DNA of 29,861 nt from Heterostelium multicystogenum. Its lineage: Eukaryota > Evosea > Eumycetozoa > Acytosteliales > Acytosteliaceae. Shown here one piece after another: positions 1-11,928 of this stretch. Each line of letters begins with the position of its first letter. The stretch's first letter is position 1. Position numbers and translations under genes: made by a program. Below the pieces are notes generated by a model. It had not been told where the DNA came from, made no database searches, and saw only the letters and a list, made by a program, of their open reading frames with translations. The stretch spans positions 1 to 29,861 of the forward strand of contig RCNN01000276.1 of NCBI GenBank assembly GCA_003667245.1, in the 5' to 3' direction.

Positions 1-1760
1 TTTTTTTGGTGATTTGCAAAAACTATTAATAATGTTATTAATTAGTTAGACCCCATCAGGACACATTTTGCAAAACACACAAAACAAACTCATGCACAAA
101 AAGATCTATTTTTCTTACTTACACTATTTTGTGTAACAGGCAAATAAAAAGATAGCAACACCAAATACTTTTCTCTCTATGATTCTTTTCTTTCTGGTCG
201 TGATGAATGATCAACTATCACCCAAATTATAATAATCTTCCTGTCGTGCTTACACTTAATTGAAATATATTATGAATTAATTATGAACAACAATAACAAC
301 AACATCAGTCCTTTTTAAAAATAATATTAATGAATGATGATGGATAGGATATGCTTATGGTTTCTTCATTCAATCCCACCAGAATGAGAATAGATATTAT
401 CATCAAAGCGAACCAAATAACCTAATGATTGAGTTTTATTTGGTATAAACACCCCATCATTTGATATGCAATTTAGTCTCACTCTACGAGACACCAAATA
501 GATACGGAAACGACCATGCCCCCAAAAAAAAGCATAAAACATCAAATCTTTTATGATGAATTTCAAAATAGATAATCAACCCGATTTAAAAACATACAAG
601 GTTATTACAAAACCAATCTATTAAGGTAATAATAAAAAATATGAATAGAAATAATAATATAATTAGTTTTTTATATGAAAAGTTGAGTTGATTGAATGGG
701 AGATATCATTAAACTATTCCTATTAGCGGATACAATAAAATTAATTGGGTATGGAAGAACTATCTATCTATCTATTTAGTTATTTTTTATCCACTTACAC
801 TCAGTCTAATAATTCCAGTAATAAATAAACCAATTGAAATGAAACCTGTTAGTTATCTCAGTGTTGTCTGAACATTGATTTGAATATGAGCTTGGGCCTA
901 TTTAAATATAGGTCGCCAATTCTAAATGAGTTTAAATCGCATTGTGAAATAAACAGTTGATGGACACCATTCAGAGACCACCGACCCAAAGTAACATTGA
1001 ATTTTGGAAATGGTTTTTCTCAGAAGTGTATTCATAAATAATTAAATACTCAATTCAGGAGTCAAGTTCTATAAAGTGTCTCTAGTCTTAAAATGTAAAG
1101 GACCAACAAAGTGGATTCATTTCATCCTTAATTTTATTCATTCTAAACCAAGATATTGTGGAACAACAGTAACCATAATAACCTAAGATTCAAGGTATGA
1201 TTGAATAATAGATTTAAGCTTAATTGATAATTTAGATCGATAGGGATTAATCGATTATATTATAAGGAAACTCCAAAGCTTTTATATAAATTGTAATATA
1301 TTTATATTACAGTTAGCTAAAACAGGGGGTTACTGACGAAAAACTTATAACTTGGCAAATGATCATGATGATTCCGAAATTATTTGTTTTTCAAAAAAAG
1401 TAGACAGGCAGCCCATTCACATGCTGTGTGTTCTAACTGAACTAATCAACTAATCAATCATCCCAAACCTAATATTCATAAAAAATCAAACAAACAATAC
1501 AAATAAAGCAACACCCAACAAACTAATTTTACCAATCAACCCAAATTATAAAAGACAGATAGATATCTTTAGATATATATATATATAATAATAAAGTGTT
1601 GTTTGTTATTTGTGTGTTGTTGTTATATTGTTATTGTGTTTTGTTTTGATTAGTAGTTATTATATATATTGATATAAATTATAGTTTTATTATTATAGTT
1701 ATTTAGTATTGTTATTAAGAGTTATATTTATTTAGAGTATTATAGTATCGTAATGACACT
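1..1760. other. AT-rich non-coding region upstream of the PI4K gene
   Basis: No gene could be supported here. The stretch is dominated by A/T runs and short stops in all frames. A 66-codon open frame on the minus strand near 366-566 has no recognisable motif and no intron-exon context. An island around 880-1140 is slightly less AT-rich and carries a 25-codon open frame at about 961-1038, too short to call. The last 200 bases before the PI4K start are TA- and T-rich, as expected for a dictyostelid promoter and leader. No tRNA-like A and B boxes were seen. Confidence 0.6.
1292..1311. repeat. Perfect AT-rich inverted repeat
   Basis: TGTAATATA at 1292-1300 is followed after two T bases by its exact reverse complement TATATTACA at 1303-1311. 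It could form a small hairpin or be a chance palindrome in very AT-rich DNA. No function is inferred. Confidence 0.5.
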
Positions 1761-4700
1761 ATGTCAACTTCATTAAATCTAAGTAATAATGAGTTTCAAC
1801 AACTGAATGAAACCGTGCCAGAGTTGTTCCGTCTCTCTGCAAAGGTTCAGTTGGCTGAAACTATCAGCTTCCTCAGTCCAAAGATACCGGAGGAGAGTGT
1901 TCAGATACTTATTAATGCATGCCTTTCATTGCTACCTAATGGTTCATTCAAAGACGTACAATACAACGATGCCAATTTGAGATCGATTGTCAACTCAAAT
2001 CCAACATTGTCTACATCTCTAGTCGTAGGTACCAGTCTCAATGACGAGTCTTGATTTATATTAATAATAATGCCTATCTTCTAGAGTATAAGATCACAGG
2101 AATCAGTTATTGCTTTGGCACACCTCTACAAATGCTCTAATGCAGTTATCGACGTCGTAAATGACGATAAGATCGTCGTGCCGCTGCTAGTGTCGTTCTT
2201 GGTGTATTTGACCTACACCGATTTCACCAACTGCACCCCGGCTGACGCTGAACATGCTACCAACTTTACTTACTATCTAGTTGGCCAGCTAGCTCTCTTG
2301 TCACATGTATCACAAGAGGCACGTAACATCATTGTACCATCGTTCATTGAATTCCTCACACCATCGTGTCTTCTCCACAGAGCAGCAGCAGCAGTAGCAG
2401 TAGCAGCGCTGGTAGTCTCAATTACAACCCACCACTTCTCTATGGTACATTGAAGGCACTTGGTTCCGATCAATACAGATTCAACTACTTACAGGAAGAG
2501 CTGGATAAGCTGATAACAAGCATCGAACAACTCATCTCACAGCTACAGCAACAGCCTAAATCGACATCAACTTCACTCCAAAAGATTAATCAAAAGAGAG
2601 TAATTATCAATTCCAAGGAATCATATCACATCTTAACTGGCATAATACATGCTAATAGCTAACATCTTATATTATATTGTAAAGTTGTTCTTACTTATAT
2701 TTAGATCATTTGAGCAAATAACAAGACTACCACAAGATCAAATTGATACCAACATCTATAGAAAGCTCTATCATATTGTACTACCATATACTTCATCTTC
2801 AAATCTTATTGATAATGAAACCTTTATATCTATTATCGTAAGTTATCATCCTACATTGATATCAATGTATGCAATAATATAAACTAACTTTTGTTTATAA
2901 CAACAGACTGTCATGGTTAGATGTGCAATCAACGATGCATCCATTGGCCAACCAGTGTTTGATTTCATATTGAGATACATTGCAGAATCAAAGAACTACT
3001 CGAATAGCGATGTGCTCACTGCTATGCAGAGACCTTTCACAGAGTCGTTGTACGCAACCATGTTGACTTCACTGGTGACTCTTACCGACAAGTACCCCAG
3101 ACAAGGTCATCAAGGTCATCGATTCACTCAAGGAATTCATCATTGGACACAGCTTGGTTGTCAAGCACTCAGACACAGTAAGATTGGTTGCATTCGATAG
3201 CATCTGCAAGATTCTCAAGAACGAGCAACAACGTGAGCAAATGGATGTGGTCAGAAGCGTAATTACCTCGTTTGTCAGTACTCTGCATGCACAGTACTCT
3301 AACTATTCCAATGGCAGCACTGGTACTGCTGCAGACAACCGTTTGACACGCTCGCCAAGTGTTCTTGCCATCCAGAACGATTCACTATCGAATATTATTG
3401 TTTGTCTCGGAAGAATGATATGCACACTCAACGATATCAACATTATCAACCTGCTCTTGCCAAAACTTTATCTCACGTGTCTCCTATCCACCAACCTACA
3501 TTGAAAATCTCATCTTGGAGCAACTCACCGATATTGCTTTGCTTGGACACGAAGCCATCATCAATGACATTGTACAATTGATTACCAAACTCTTCAAAAA
3601 GATCTACAAGGATCCAAACCAAGTCAACATTGTAAATATCACTCCAATCACACTGCAGAGATTGGCTAAAGACCTCGTCAAACCAGAGCAGCGACAAGAG
3701 CTCTGCAAGAGCGTACTCTCGCTATTCCAACAATTGGGTAAAGCCATCAAGAAGGAAGATCTAGAGCAGAATATATCCTCTCCCATCCTTAAGGGTATGG
3801 GTTTCTTGCTCCCAACCATTGCAGAGCTTGTCAAGCAACCAATCACAGTCAGCAACAACTATAGCAGCGGTGTCAATCAGTTGGGTAGTGGTAGCTTCAA
3901 TAACAGTATCGCCAACTCTGTCAGCACATCGAGCAACAGTTTGATCAACGGCATCACTGGAAACAGTGCCAACAACACTTTGAACCTGAACAGTCGTACT
4001 TCAAATTTGAAGTTGTTCCGTTCAGTCTGGTTCTACTGTGTCCTCTTCAAGTTTAGTGTTCCAGGACAATGGCGTAGCGATTGGCGTGATAGCGTCCAGG
4101 TGATTGCATCACATTTGGCACCATTGATTTCAAGTAAGACATTCATTTATTTGGAGATGGAAATCGAGTTGGATTCAATCATTAAGCAAGGTTTCGACAA
4201 GGAGTATTTCGTTAATTTGCGTCAGACTCTCATTGAGCTCCTCCCAGGTCATGCCCACTTTATCAAGAACTTGACAAATGCTCAAGCAGCCTATGTATAC
4301 TGTGTCCATACACTCGAAACAATGAGATACAACGAATCTCATTCTTTCAATGTCATCTTCTCATATCTCGAGGATCAAGGTGTAGAGAATGTCAACGTTA
4401 CTGCATGCATTCGTGGTATTGCTGATCGTGTTTTCAACGATTTCTTGCCACCTACTCTACAGTTTCGCCATCACTCTGTGAGCGTGAGCTTTCCACTCAC
4501 GCCAGATTTTTGCTCGTCAAGTTCTGCTACCCATACGAACCTGTACGTAAAGCTGCCGACGAATGGATATCATCGTTGGTTGCCAAGTTCCCTTCTATTC
4601 TCTGGAACAAGGACTGTCTTTCAACACTCCTCGATCTTCTCGACGTAATTGGACAAGCAGCTCGAACTAAACCAATGGATATGATTTCTACTCGTATGCC

Positions 4701-7700
4701 AAACACCGATGAAGTCATCGAGCTTCCAGATGAAACTCCTGCACGTCAACGTCTTCTCCAAGAAGTCATTGAGCTTGGTAATGTATGGCTCAAGAATGGT
4801 GCTGCTGTAGCTCCAGCCGAAATTGCAGAGCAACTCCAGGAATACATGCAAAAATTCAGTCAGATTGGACAGAATCACATTGGTTTCTCACTTGCAGTGG
4901 AAATTGGTTCAATTGAATCTACTGGAAACAGTAGCTCAGTTTCAACGCCAACCACCCCAACTCGTCTAATCAGCAGCAGCTCTAGCAACAACAGTAACAC
5001 CCCATCTATTGCAAATAGCAATGCTGCCACCTTTGTCAGCACACTCCAACTCAAGGCACTCTACACAGGTGAGGTTAACGGTATGATCAACATGATGATG
5101 ATGGATGAAAACGAAAACAGTGGCGATGCAGAAGAAACAGAGAGAATCGTTGAGGAGTTGGCATTCCTTCGTTTGATTGAAGAGTTTGAAAAGGTTAGAG
5201 AGCATCACAAGCAAGGCAAATCTATCGATGTCGGAGTATTTAGCTCCATTATGTATCGTTCTTGTGCATTTTTAATCAATCGTTACTTTGGACAATCCAT
5301 TCGTTTAATTCATATGGTTTGCTATACACCAGTCATTATTTTCACACCAGCATCAATGGAAGTTGGTATTACTGCTTGGAAATGGTTGTTGGCAGAGCGT
5401 CCAGATTTGACTCGTTTCATCATGACATCTATTAGCGATATATGGTCTTGGACCGTTAACCAACGTATAGGATTATTCTCAAACACTGAGCGTGAACCAT
5501 CACCTTTGTCCATCTCAAACACTGGATCATCTGTAGAGTCTGCCAATGCACCCAGCTCCATCAACACATCTGCCTCAAATACTAGTGGAATGGAGCAATC
5601 GACTGCCGGTCTCAATTCAACTACAGCTTCAACAACCAACTCACAAAAGGCAAAGAAACAAGTCGAGAAGAACAGTCATATTCCACACAGAATCATGATC
5701 AAATTTTTGGAAGAGCGTTTCTCAATTGTGCGTTACAGCTCTAAAGAGCAAATCGATATTATTGCCCAGATGCTCCAGAAGGCACTCTCTGATCCACTCA
5801 TGCTGAGCGTATCACCAAAATCATTGGGTACCAGATTCTCTCTCCTGTTGTTGTGCATGAGATTTGTCCAAGGAGATCACATCTCTGATGTCAACTCTGC
5901 AATGTTACTACGTAAACGTGTATACCTTGCCGCACTTTCTTGGTTCTACATGCCACCAATCTGGTATGGATTGAATGAATCAAGTGGTGAACTTACTGCA
6001 GACACAAAGACACTCATTGATTTCTGTAAAACACTTCAATATGAACCACTTTTTGCTAATATTGACAAGCGTTTCACTATCAACTTCCGTGATCGTTCTA
6101 ATACTACTGTCGCAACAAGTAGTTCTGCTACATACTCTGTCAATTCTATCAGTGGAGTTGGAGGAGTTAGTGGTGCAGGTGGAGTATCAACACCAACAAC
6201 CAACAATAATTTAGGATTCAATTCAGTCCGTCATCATCGTGGTGAAAGCGATCGTATTACCTCTGGAATTATCAATCCGCAATCATTGAATGGAATTATC
6301 AACCAATCTGTAGGTACTGGCACAGTTAATCAAAATTCCATCTCACTTGGTGGAACAAATGGAGGTGGATCATCGAGTGAACTACTCTCTGTTCGTATGG
6401 ACGTAATTGGTAGTGGTATTGGTACAATGAGCAGCGCCAACTCCTATCATCTCTCACAATCACTCATTGATTCAATGAAAGCTGACAAACCATTTGCCAC
6501 TGACTCAATTGTTGAGGACCTCAGAAAACAAAGAAATCTCATTCTCTTGTTGGTCGGAAATGAGTTAGAGCGTATGTCCGCATGGAATAACCCAATCAAC
6601 CGTATTTCACTTCAGATTCCAGAGCAATTGAAGTACTCCTACGACAACTTGCCAAAGTCTATCAAATCCACATGGAAAGAATACCTTGTATCTGCTTGGC
6701 GTATTAGTCCACGTTTAGCCATCCAGTTCAACAGTAGATTCCCACAGAATAAGATTCGTCGTATTCTCAGTGAGATGGTCGTAAAGAACACCAAAATCTG
6801 TTTTGAATATTCCAGAGGCACTCCCATTGTTGGTCACTGAAGAAAACGTCAAGGCTAATATTCCAGAGTTGAAGTACCTCCTCTACTGGGAGACTGTCAC
6901 TCCACCCGCAGCAATTGCACTTCTTGGTCGTTCATACCACTCACATCCATTGGTTTCTCAATATGCCTGTAGAGTCTTGAGAAATTTCTCACCAGAGACA
7001 ATTATGTTCTATATTCCTCAGCTAGTACAGGCCCTCAGATACGATCGTACTGGTCTCGTTGAGCAATATCTTGTCAATGCATCAAAGACCAGTGAGTTGC
7101 TTGCACATCAAATTATTTGGAACGTCCAGACCTACACTGAACAGGATCCAAACACTGGTAAGATGATCGACGATCCACAAATCCAAGATGTTGCCAAGCG
7201 TTTGAAAGAGAGAATTATTTCAGAGATGGACCCATCAACTTTGGAAACCTACGAGTCTGAATTCCGTTATTTCGAATCGTTCACAGCTATCAGTGGTAGA
7301 CTCTTGCAGCTGAAGGATCCATCTAAACGTAAGGGTCAACTCAAGGATGAACTCAAGGTACTTCAAACTAATCACAAGAATGACCCTGACCATCCACTCT
7401 ACCTACCAACTAATCCCAAGAACATTGTCGAGGGATTAGAAATTGATTCAGCAATGACACTTCAATCGGCTGCTAAAGTACCAATTCTTGTTAACTTCAA
7501 GGTTAAGGAAAGGGACATTCCTGCTGCCAACCCAACTCACATGAATGTAAAATCACCTTCGCCATCCAATTCACCACCAAACACCAACTTTGTTTCAAGC
7601 ACAATCAACGTCTAAGGTACCAGAGATGTTGAAGAATCAATTCTCATCACTTGCCACTTCTTCAAGCAATCTAACCTCATCTATTATGCGATCCTCCTCG

Positions 7701-8631
7701 AGTCGTCTAATGAAACAATCTCCTCGTAAGGTTGTCCAAGAACAAGAGGATAAGCCATCGAACCAAGTTCAAATCCAAGGTTGTATCTTCAAGTCAGGTG
7801 ATGATATTCGTCAAGATATGTTGGCACTTCAAGTCATCGATTTATTCAAACGTATTTTCAAGAGTGCAGGACTGGATCTATTCTTGTTCCCATACAAGGT
7901 AATTGCAACTAAACCAGGTTGCGGTATGATTGAACTATGTCCAAACACAATGTCTCGTGATCAAATCGGTAAGAAAGTCAATGGTTCTCTCTACAACTAC
8001 TTTATCTCACGTTATGGAGCAAAGAATACTATTGGTTTCCAAAACGCCCGAAGAAACTTCATCAAGAGTATGGCAGCATACTCTGTCGTCAGTTACATCT
8101 TACAGATTAAGGATCGTCATAATGCAAATATTCTCGTAGACGAAGAAGGTCATATTATTCATATTGGTATGTACATATTAAAATATCAACATTCTCCAAA
8201 TTTATTAATATCCTGTTATTCTATTAGATTTTGGGTTTCATTTTTGATATTTCACCAGGTGGAGACATGATTACATTCGAAGCTTCTCCATTCAAGATGT
8301 CTCAGGAAATGATTGATATCATGGGTGGTAAACCAAATGCAGAACAATTTTACCTGGTTTTATGGAGCAGTCGGTTAGAGCTTTCTTGGCTGCTCGTCAG
8401 CATATGGATACTATTTTAACATTGGTCGAGTTGATGTTGGATACTAAATTACCATGTTTCAAGGAACAAACTCTGCTACATCTTAAACAAAGATTCTGTC
8501 CTGGAAAGAGTGATACCTATGCTGCTAAATTTATGAGTAAGGTAGTTGTTGATTCATTCTCCAGACTAAGTACTTTCTCCACATACTTTTACGATGTGTT
8601 CCAATACTACGACAACGGTATTGAAATGTAA
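1761..8631 (+). CDS. PI4KA: Phosphatidylinositol 4-kinase, type III alpha
   Basis: Makes PtdIns4P from phosphatidylinositol, in eukaryotes mainly at the plasma membrane. About 2,200 residues after splicing, close to the family size. Introns: 2025-2084, one ending at 2704 (donor unclear), 2838-2906 and 8167-8227. A long helical N-terminal region with Ser/Asn-rich insertions leads into the helical accessory domain (about 6800-7500) and the catalytic domain (from about 7780). The catalytic domain shows GDDIRQDMLALQ, PGCGMIE, the loop KDRHNANI and, after the last intron, the DFG region and FDISPGG. The reading frame slips near 2370-2400, 3095-3098 (C4), 3467-3469 (T3), 4460, 6801-6804 (T4), 7590, 8233-8235 (G3), 8348-8351 (T4) and 8358-8361 (T4). 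Shortening the G3 run restores DFG, and shortening the two T4 runs restores a conserved FxWFMEQ segment. The start at 1761 opens the first exon. Identity is very secure; exact exon 2/3 borders are not. Confidence 0.95.
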
Positions 8632-8828
8632 TAAAATAGTAATAGTAATAATAATAAATTCTACTTTAAATATAAACATTCAATGTTTTCTTTTCTTTAT
8701 AATCTCAAATTGTTGATCCTCTATTTAGATATTAAATATTGGATTGGATTGTATTTATTCAAATTTAATAATAAGTAATCGGATATATAATATATTATAT
8801 GAATATATATAATGTGACACGTCTTTGG
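8632..8828. other. Short 3'-3' spacer between PI4K and the LRR-PP2C gene
   Basis: AT-rich spacer between two converging genes. AATAAA-type polyadenylation signals occur directly after the PI4K stop (around 8630-8655). No gene seen. Confidence 0.6.
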
Positions 8829-11416
8829 CTAATAATCATTTAATTTTACAATCATCACACTTATATTATCGGTACTTCCTTGTGCAAATGCTAGATCTCT
8901 AAGTGTTTCACTTGATTTCGATGGATCTGGAATTGTAGAAATAACTTTAACTGCTTCTTCGTCCGAAATCTTAAAAAATAATATTAGTAATTATTTTTAG
9001 AAAAGTAAGATATTTCAATACATACCAAATCCCATACACCGTCACATGCTAAAATTAAAAATTTACACTTATCAGTTATTGTCAAATGGCTTATATATGG
9101 ATCGGGTGTAACATATGGGGTAAGAAAAGAATCGCCTAAAGCTCTTGATACTGCCAACATTCCATTTACTCTTCCATTCAAAACGGATCCACCAGCACTT
9201 ATAATTCTTTGTCTCTCAGTATCCTCAACTGGACGATGATCAAAAGGTCAGACGTTCGGCAGCAAATTGATTGTTTTCGTTGATGTACCCAAGCACAACA
9301 CGTGAATCTCCTACGTTGGCAATTGTTGCATAATCTTCTTTTATATATACAGAGGCGGCAGTTGTACCAATAAATGGCCAAGGTGAAATATGTGTATGAA
9401 TTGCCTGATAGGATCGCTTGAATGCCTCGTCTGGTTGGTTTGTTTGTGCGAGAAATTCAGAGAAAATTCTATAAATATTATCTGCGGCATAATCTGATGC
9501 TGCTTTCCCACCGTGTCCGTCAAATATTGAGTAGAATTCGCAATTTTCAACCTGTCCAAAACATCCATATGCAACCATTCTGTCTTCCATCGAAGATCTC
9601 TTTCCGATAGTCTCACTTTTTCCAATGACGAATCTGTTGCTTGGTAATTGTTCTGGAACTGGAGTTTGATTTTGTTTGCCCATAAGCTTTTGAAATTGAG
9701 CATAAGTATATTTAATTAGGTTAATTTAATGCTGTTTCTTAACATACTCTAAACAAAGGTGTTTTATCGTCTTGATCAACGTTGAAGTTGAGGGTGCTGT
9801 TGGTACGAACTTGCATTACCCCTTTTTTGAAACTCTGTAGTTTGTTCTTGAATCTCCTACTAAAAGTTAAACGATCAAATATTGAATCCATGACGTATTG
9901 AATACAAGTATTTCTTTTTAAAATATTGGATAGTGAATATAACTTGGTCGCATCTGGAATTGTTGTTTAATTGCCAAAATTGGTAAAATTAGGAATATTT
10001 AAAATAAAATTAGAAAAAAAAGGAATTTTTCGGAAATTGAAATTGAAAATAGTGGGTCAGTGATCTTTTTGCCAAAATATTTTGAAGAGATCTTTTGTTT
10101 TCTCATACCTATGGAGTTGTCTGATAAGTAAATGGAAGTGATCGCTGTGTTCCTGGATGCTGCTTGTTTGAGTGCTTCATAACCTTTGTCTGTGATGTGA
10201 TTCGTTGAGAGATCGATGATATGCAGTGATTTTGTTGTCATGAGGAATGCGGCAATCATGAATGCGCCTTCGTCGTAGGCCCGAACATCACTTAGATTTA
10301 GGCGTGTGATTGATTTGTTAAATCTGAGTCCACTTGTTAGCAGTGCTATTCCTGTTGACATCAGCTCGTTGCCACCCAAATCCAGCTCGAGCAGTGAGTA
10401 GTTGTTGCGCAGTGACTGGGAGAGTGCCTCAAGACTACGAGGTGACAGCGCAGTTCGCTTAAGCGAGAGCTTAGTGAGATTGAAGTAGTATTGTGAGATC
10501 ATCTCTTGATATTCCGACTGAATTTTTTTCTTCCGCATTGTGTTGATGGGTGTCTCCTTGTGTGTCATGGTGAGATGACGGTTGTGGAAGTTATCGTTGT
10601 TTTTTGATAATGGTAGCGCATATGGAGAGCACCATCTTCTCTGTAAGATAGTGGTTGTCCAGATTGAGTGTGAAATGACTAAGCTCTGGCGGGATGAGCT
10701 GCAGCTTGCAGTTGATTGTCTGCAAGAGTGTTTTGTTGAGCTCTTCATTTTTGGGGGTGGTTATGATCGATGAGGAGGTGGGCGACGGACAACGAGCGTC
10801 TCCCTTGACTGTGCCGAGCATCACGTAGGACTCTTCGCTCATCGATCCACTTGTGGGGCGAGTCTGCACCACGCCACCACCATTTGCGCTGCTGCCGCCC
10901 TCCTCACCGCTGATGCCAAGAGATGTGCTACCACTGTTCCCAGTCGGTGTGCAATCGACGTCGTCGTCATTATGATCTGCATATTGGTGGTCCACCATAA
11001 ATGGCTGAAAATTATCCAACAACGTCTCTGAATGTTCATACTTCTCTTTCAAATTATGCCAAAATACAAATGCATCTATTTAAATGGATAATAATATTGG
11101 TATTGGGTAAAATTGTATACAATTTTAGTTGGTAGATAATTTAATAAGGATATCCTATTAGGTGGGTTGTGTCTTTAAATAATAATTTAACAATGTTGGT
11201 GTTGTATGTTGTTATTGTCATTGTTGTTAAAAATACAGTAGCATTTATCCTTTAATAACAAATGACTAATGACTAATGACTAATGACTAAAGACTAATGT
11301 GTTTGTTTTTTGATGGTGTGGTCTGTTGTTTATTGTATTGTTTATTTGGTTTGCTATCTCTTACCATGATTTGTAGGTTCACCTGCATCTTTTGCTTTAT
11401 CTAATACATTTCCCAT
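8829..11416 (-). CDS. Leucine-rich repeat protein fused to a PP2C Ser/Thr phosphatase
   Basis: One five-exon gene: 11416-11365, 11075-10109, 9953-9748, 9686-9026, 8969-8829, all with GT-AG introns that keep phase. It encodes about 674 residues. The N-terminus starts MGNVLDKAK. A Ser/Gly-rich segment follows, then ribonuclease-inhibitor-type leucine-rich repeats (for example LLELDLGGNEL, ITRLNLSD, LHIIDLSTNHIT, ITSIYLSDNSI). The C-terminal half is a full PP2C domain: MEDRM, FDGHGG, TTAASVYI, ANVGDSRVVLG, GMLAVSRALGD, ACDGVWD and STDNISVMIV. Mn2+/Mg2+-binding Asp and Gly residues are present, so it should be an active phosphatase with the LRRs choosing targets. Two frame slips fall at homopolymers (plus-strand T6 at 10600-10605 and A4 at 9242-9245); one base less in each restores the frame. 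LRR-PP2C pairing recalls PHLPP and fungal adenylyl cyclases. Substrate unknown. Confidence 0.88.
11262..11296. repeat. Tandem 7-bp repeat in an intron
   Basis: Five units of ATGACTA (the fifth reads AAGACTA) lie in the 289-bp first intron of the LRR-PP2C gene (11076-11364). Probably a simple microsatellite. Confidence 0.85.
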
Positions 11417-11928
11417 ATTCTATAAATAAATAAATAAATAATAAATAAATAAATAAATAATTGTAAAACAAATAACTAATAACTACTATAACTACTATTT
11501 ATATTATATTGATGATGTTTAATATAATAATACAATATATTGAATATAGTAATTTCGTTATTCGCAATCAATCAACAACCCTAAACTTATACTAACAATA
11601 AATCATTTCGCATTAATTATTAACAGATTTTATTGTTATTTTGATTTTATTTTTCTTTTTGTTTTTTATTTTTCTACTGTGAGAAAAAAGTCTTTGAACC
11701 GTTAAACTAAATTCAAATTTTCAATTTGATTCACCAATCTAATTTTGGAATAAATTCATATTTATTTTTCAAATATATATTAGATTATTTTGTCATTCAA
11801 TCAATTGATTTGATCATATATAATCAGATCAGACACATACTTTCTATTCTTCAAAAGTTAACATCAAACATCATCAGAATCTTAATCATCAACCAACCAA
11901 TCAATCATACAAATAAACTACTCCAACA
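11417..11928. promoter_or_regulatory. Divergent promoter region with ATAA microsatellite
   Basis: 512 bp between the divergent starts of the LRR-PP2C gene and the helical-repeat gene. An (ATAA)n-type microsatellite at 11421-11460 abuts the LRR-PP2C start. The rest is AT-rich with T-runs near 11640-11670. It should contain both promoters; no specific site was recognised. Confidence 0.5.

Noticed and set aside
366..566. 66-codon open frame on the minus strand
   Set aside because: No recognisable motif, no splice context, and unremarkable composition for AT-rich spacer; treated as chance.
9748..9891. PP2C gene starting at the Met at 9891 or 9683
   Set aside because: Exon 9953-9748 splices in phase from the LRR exon and continues the repeat, so these Met codons are internal.
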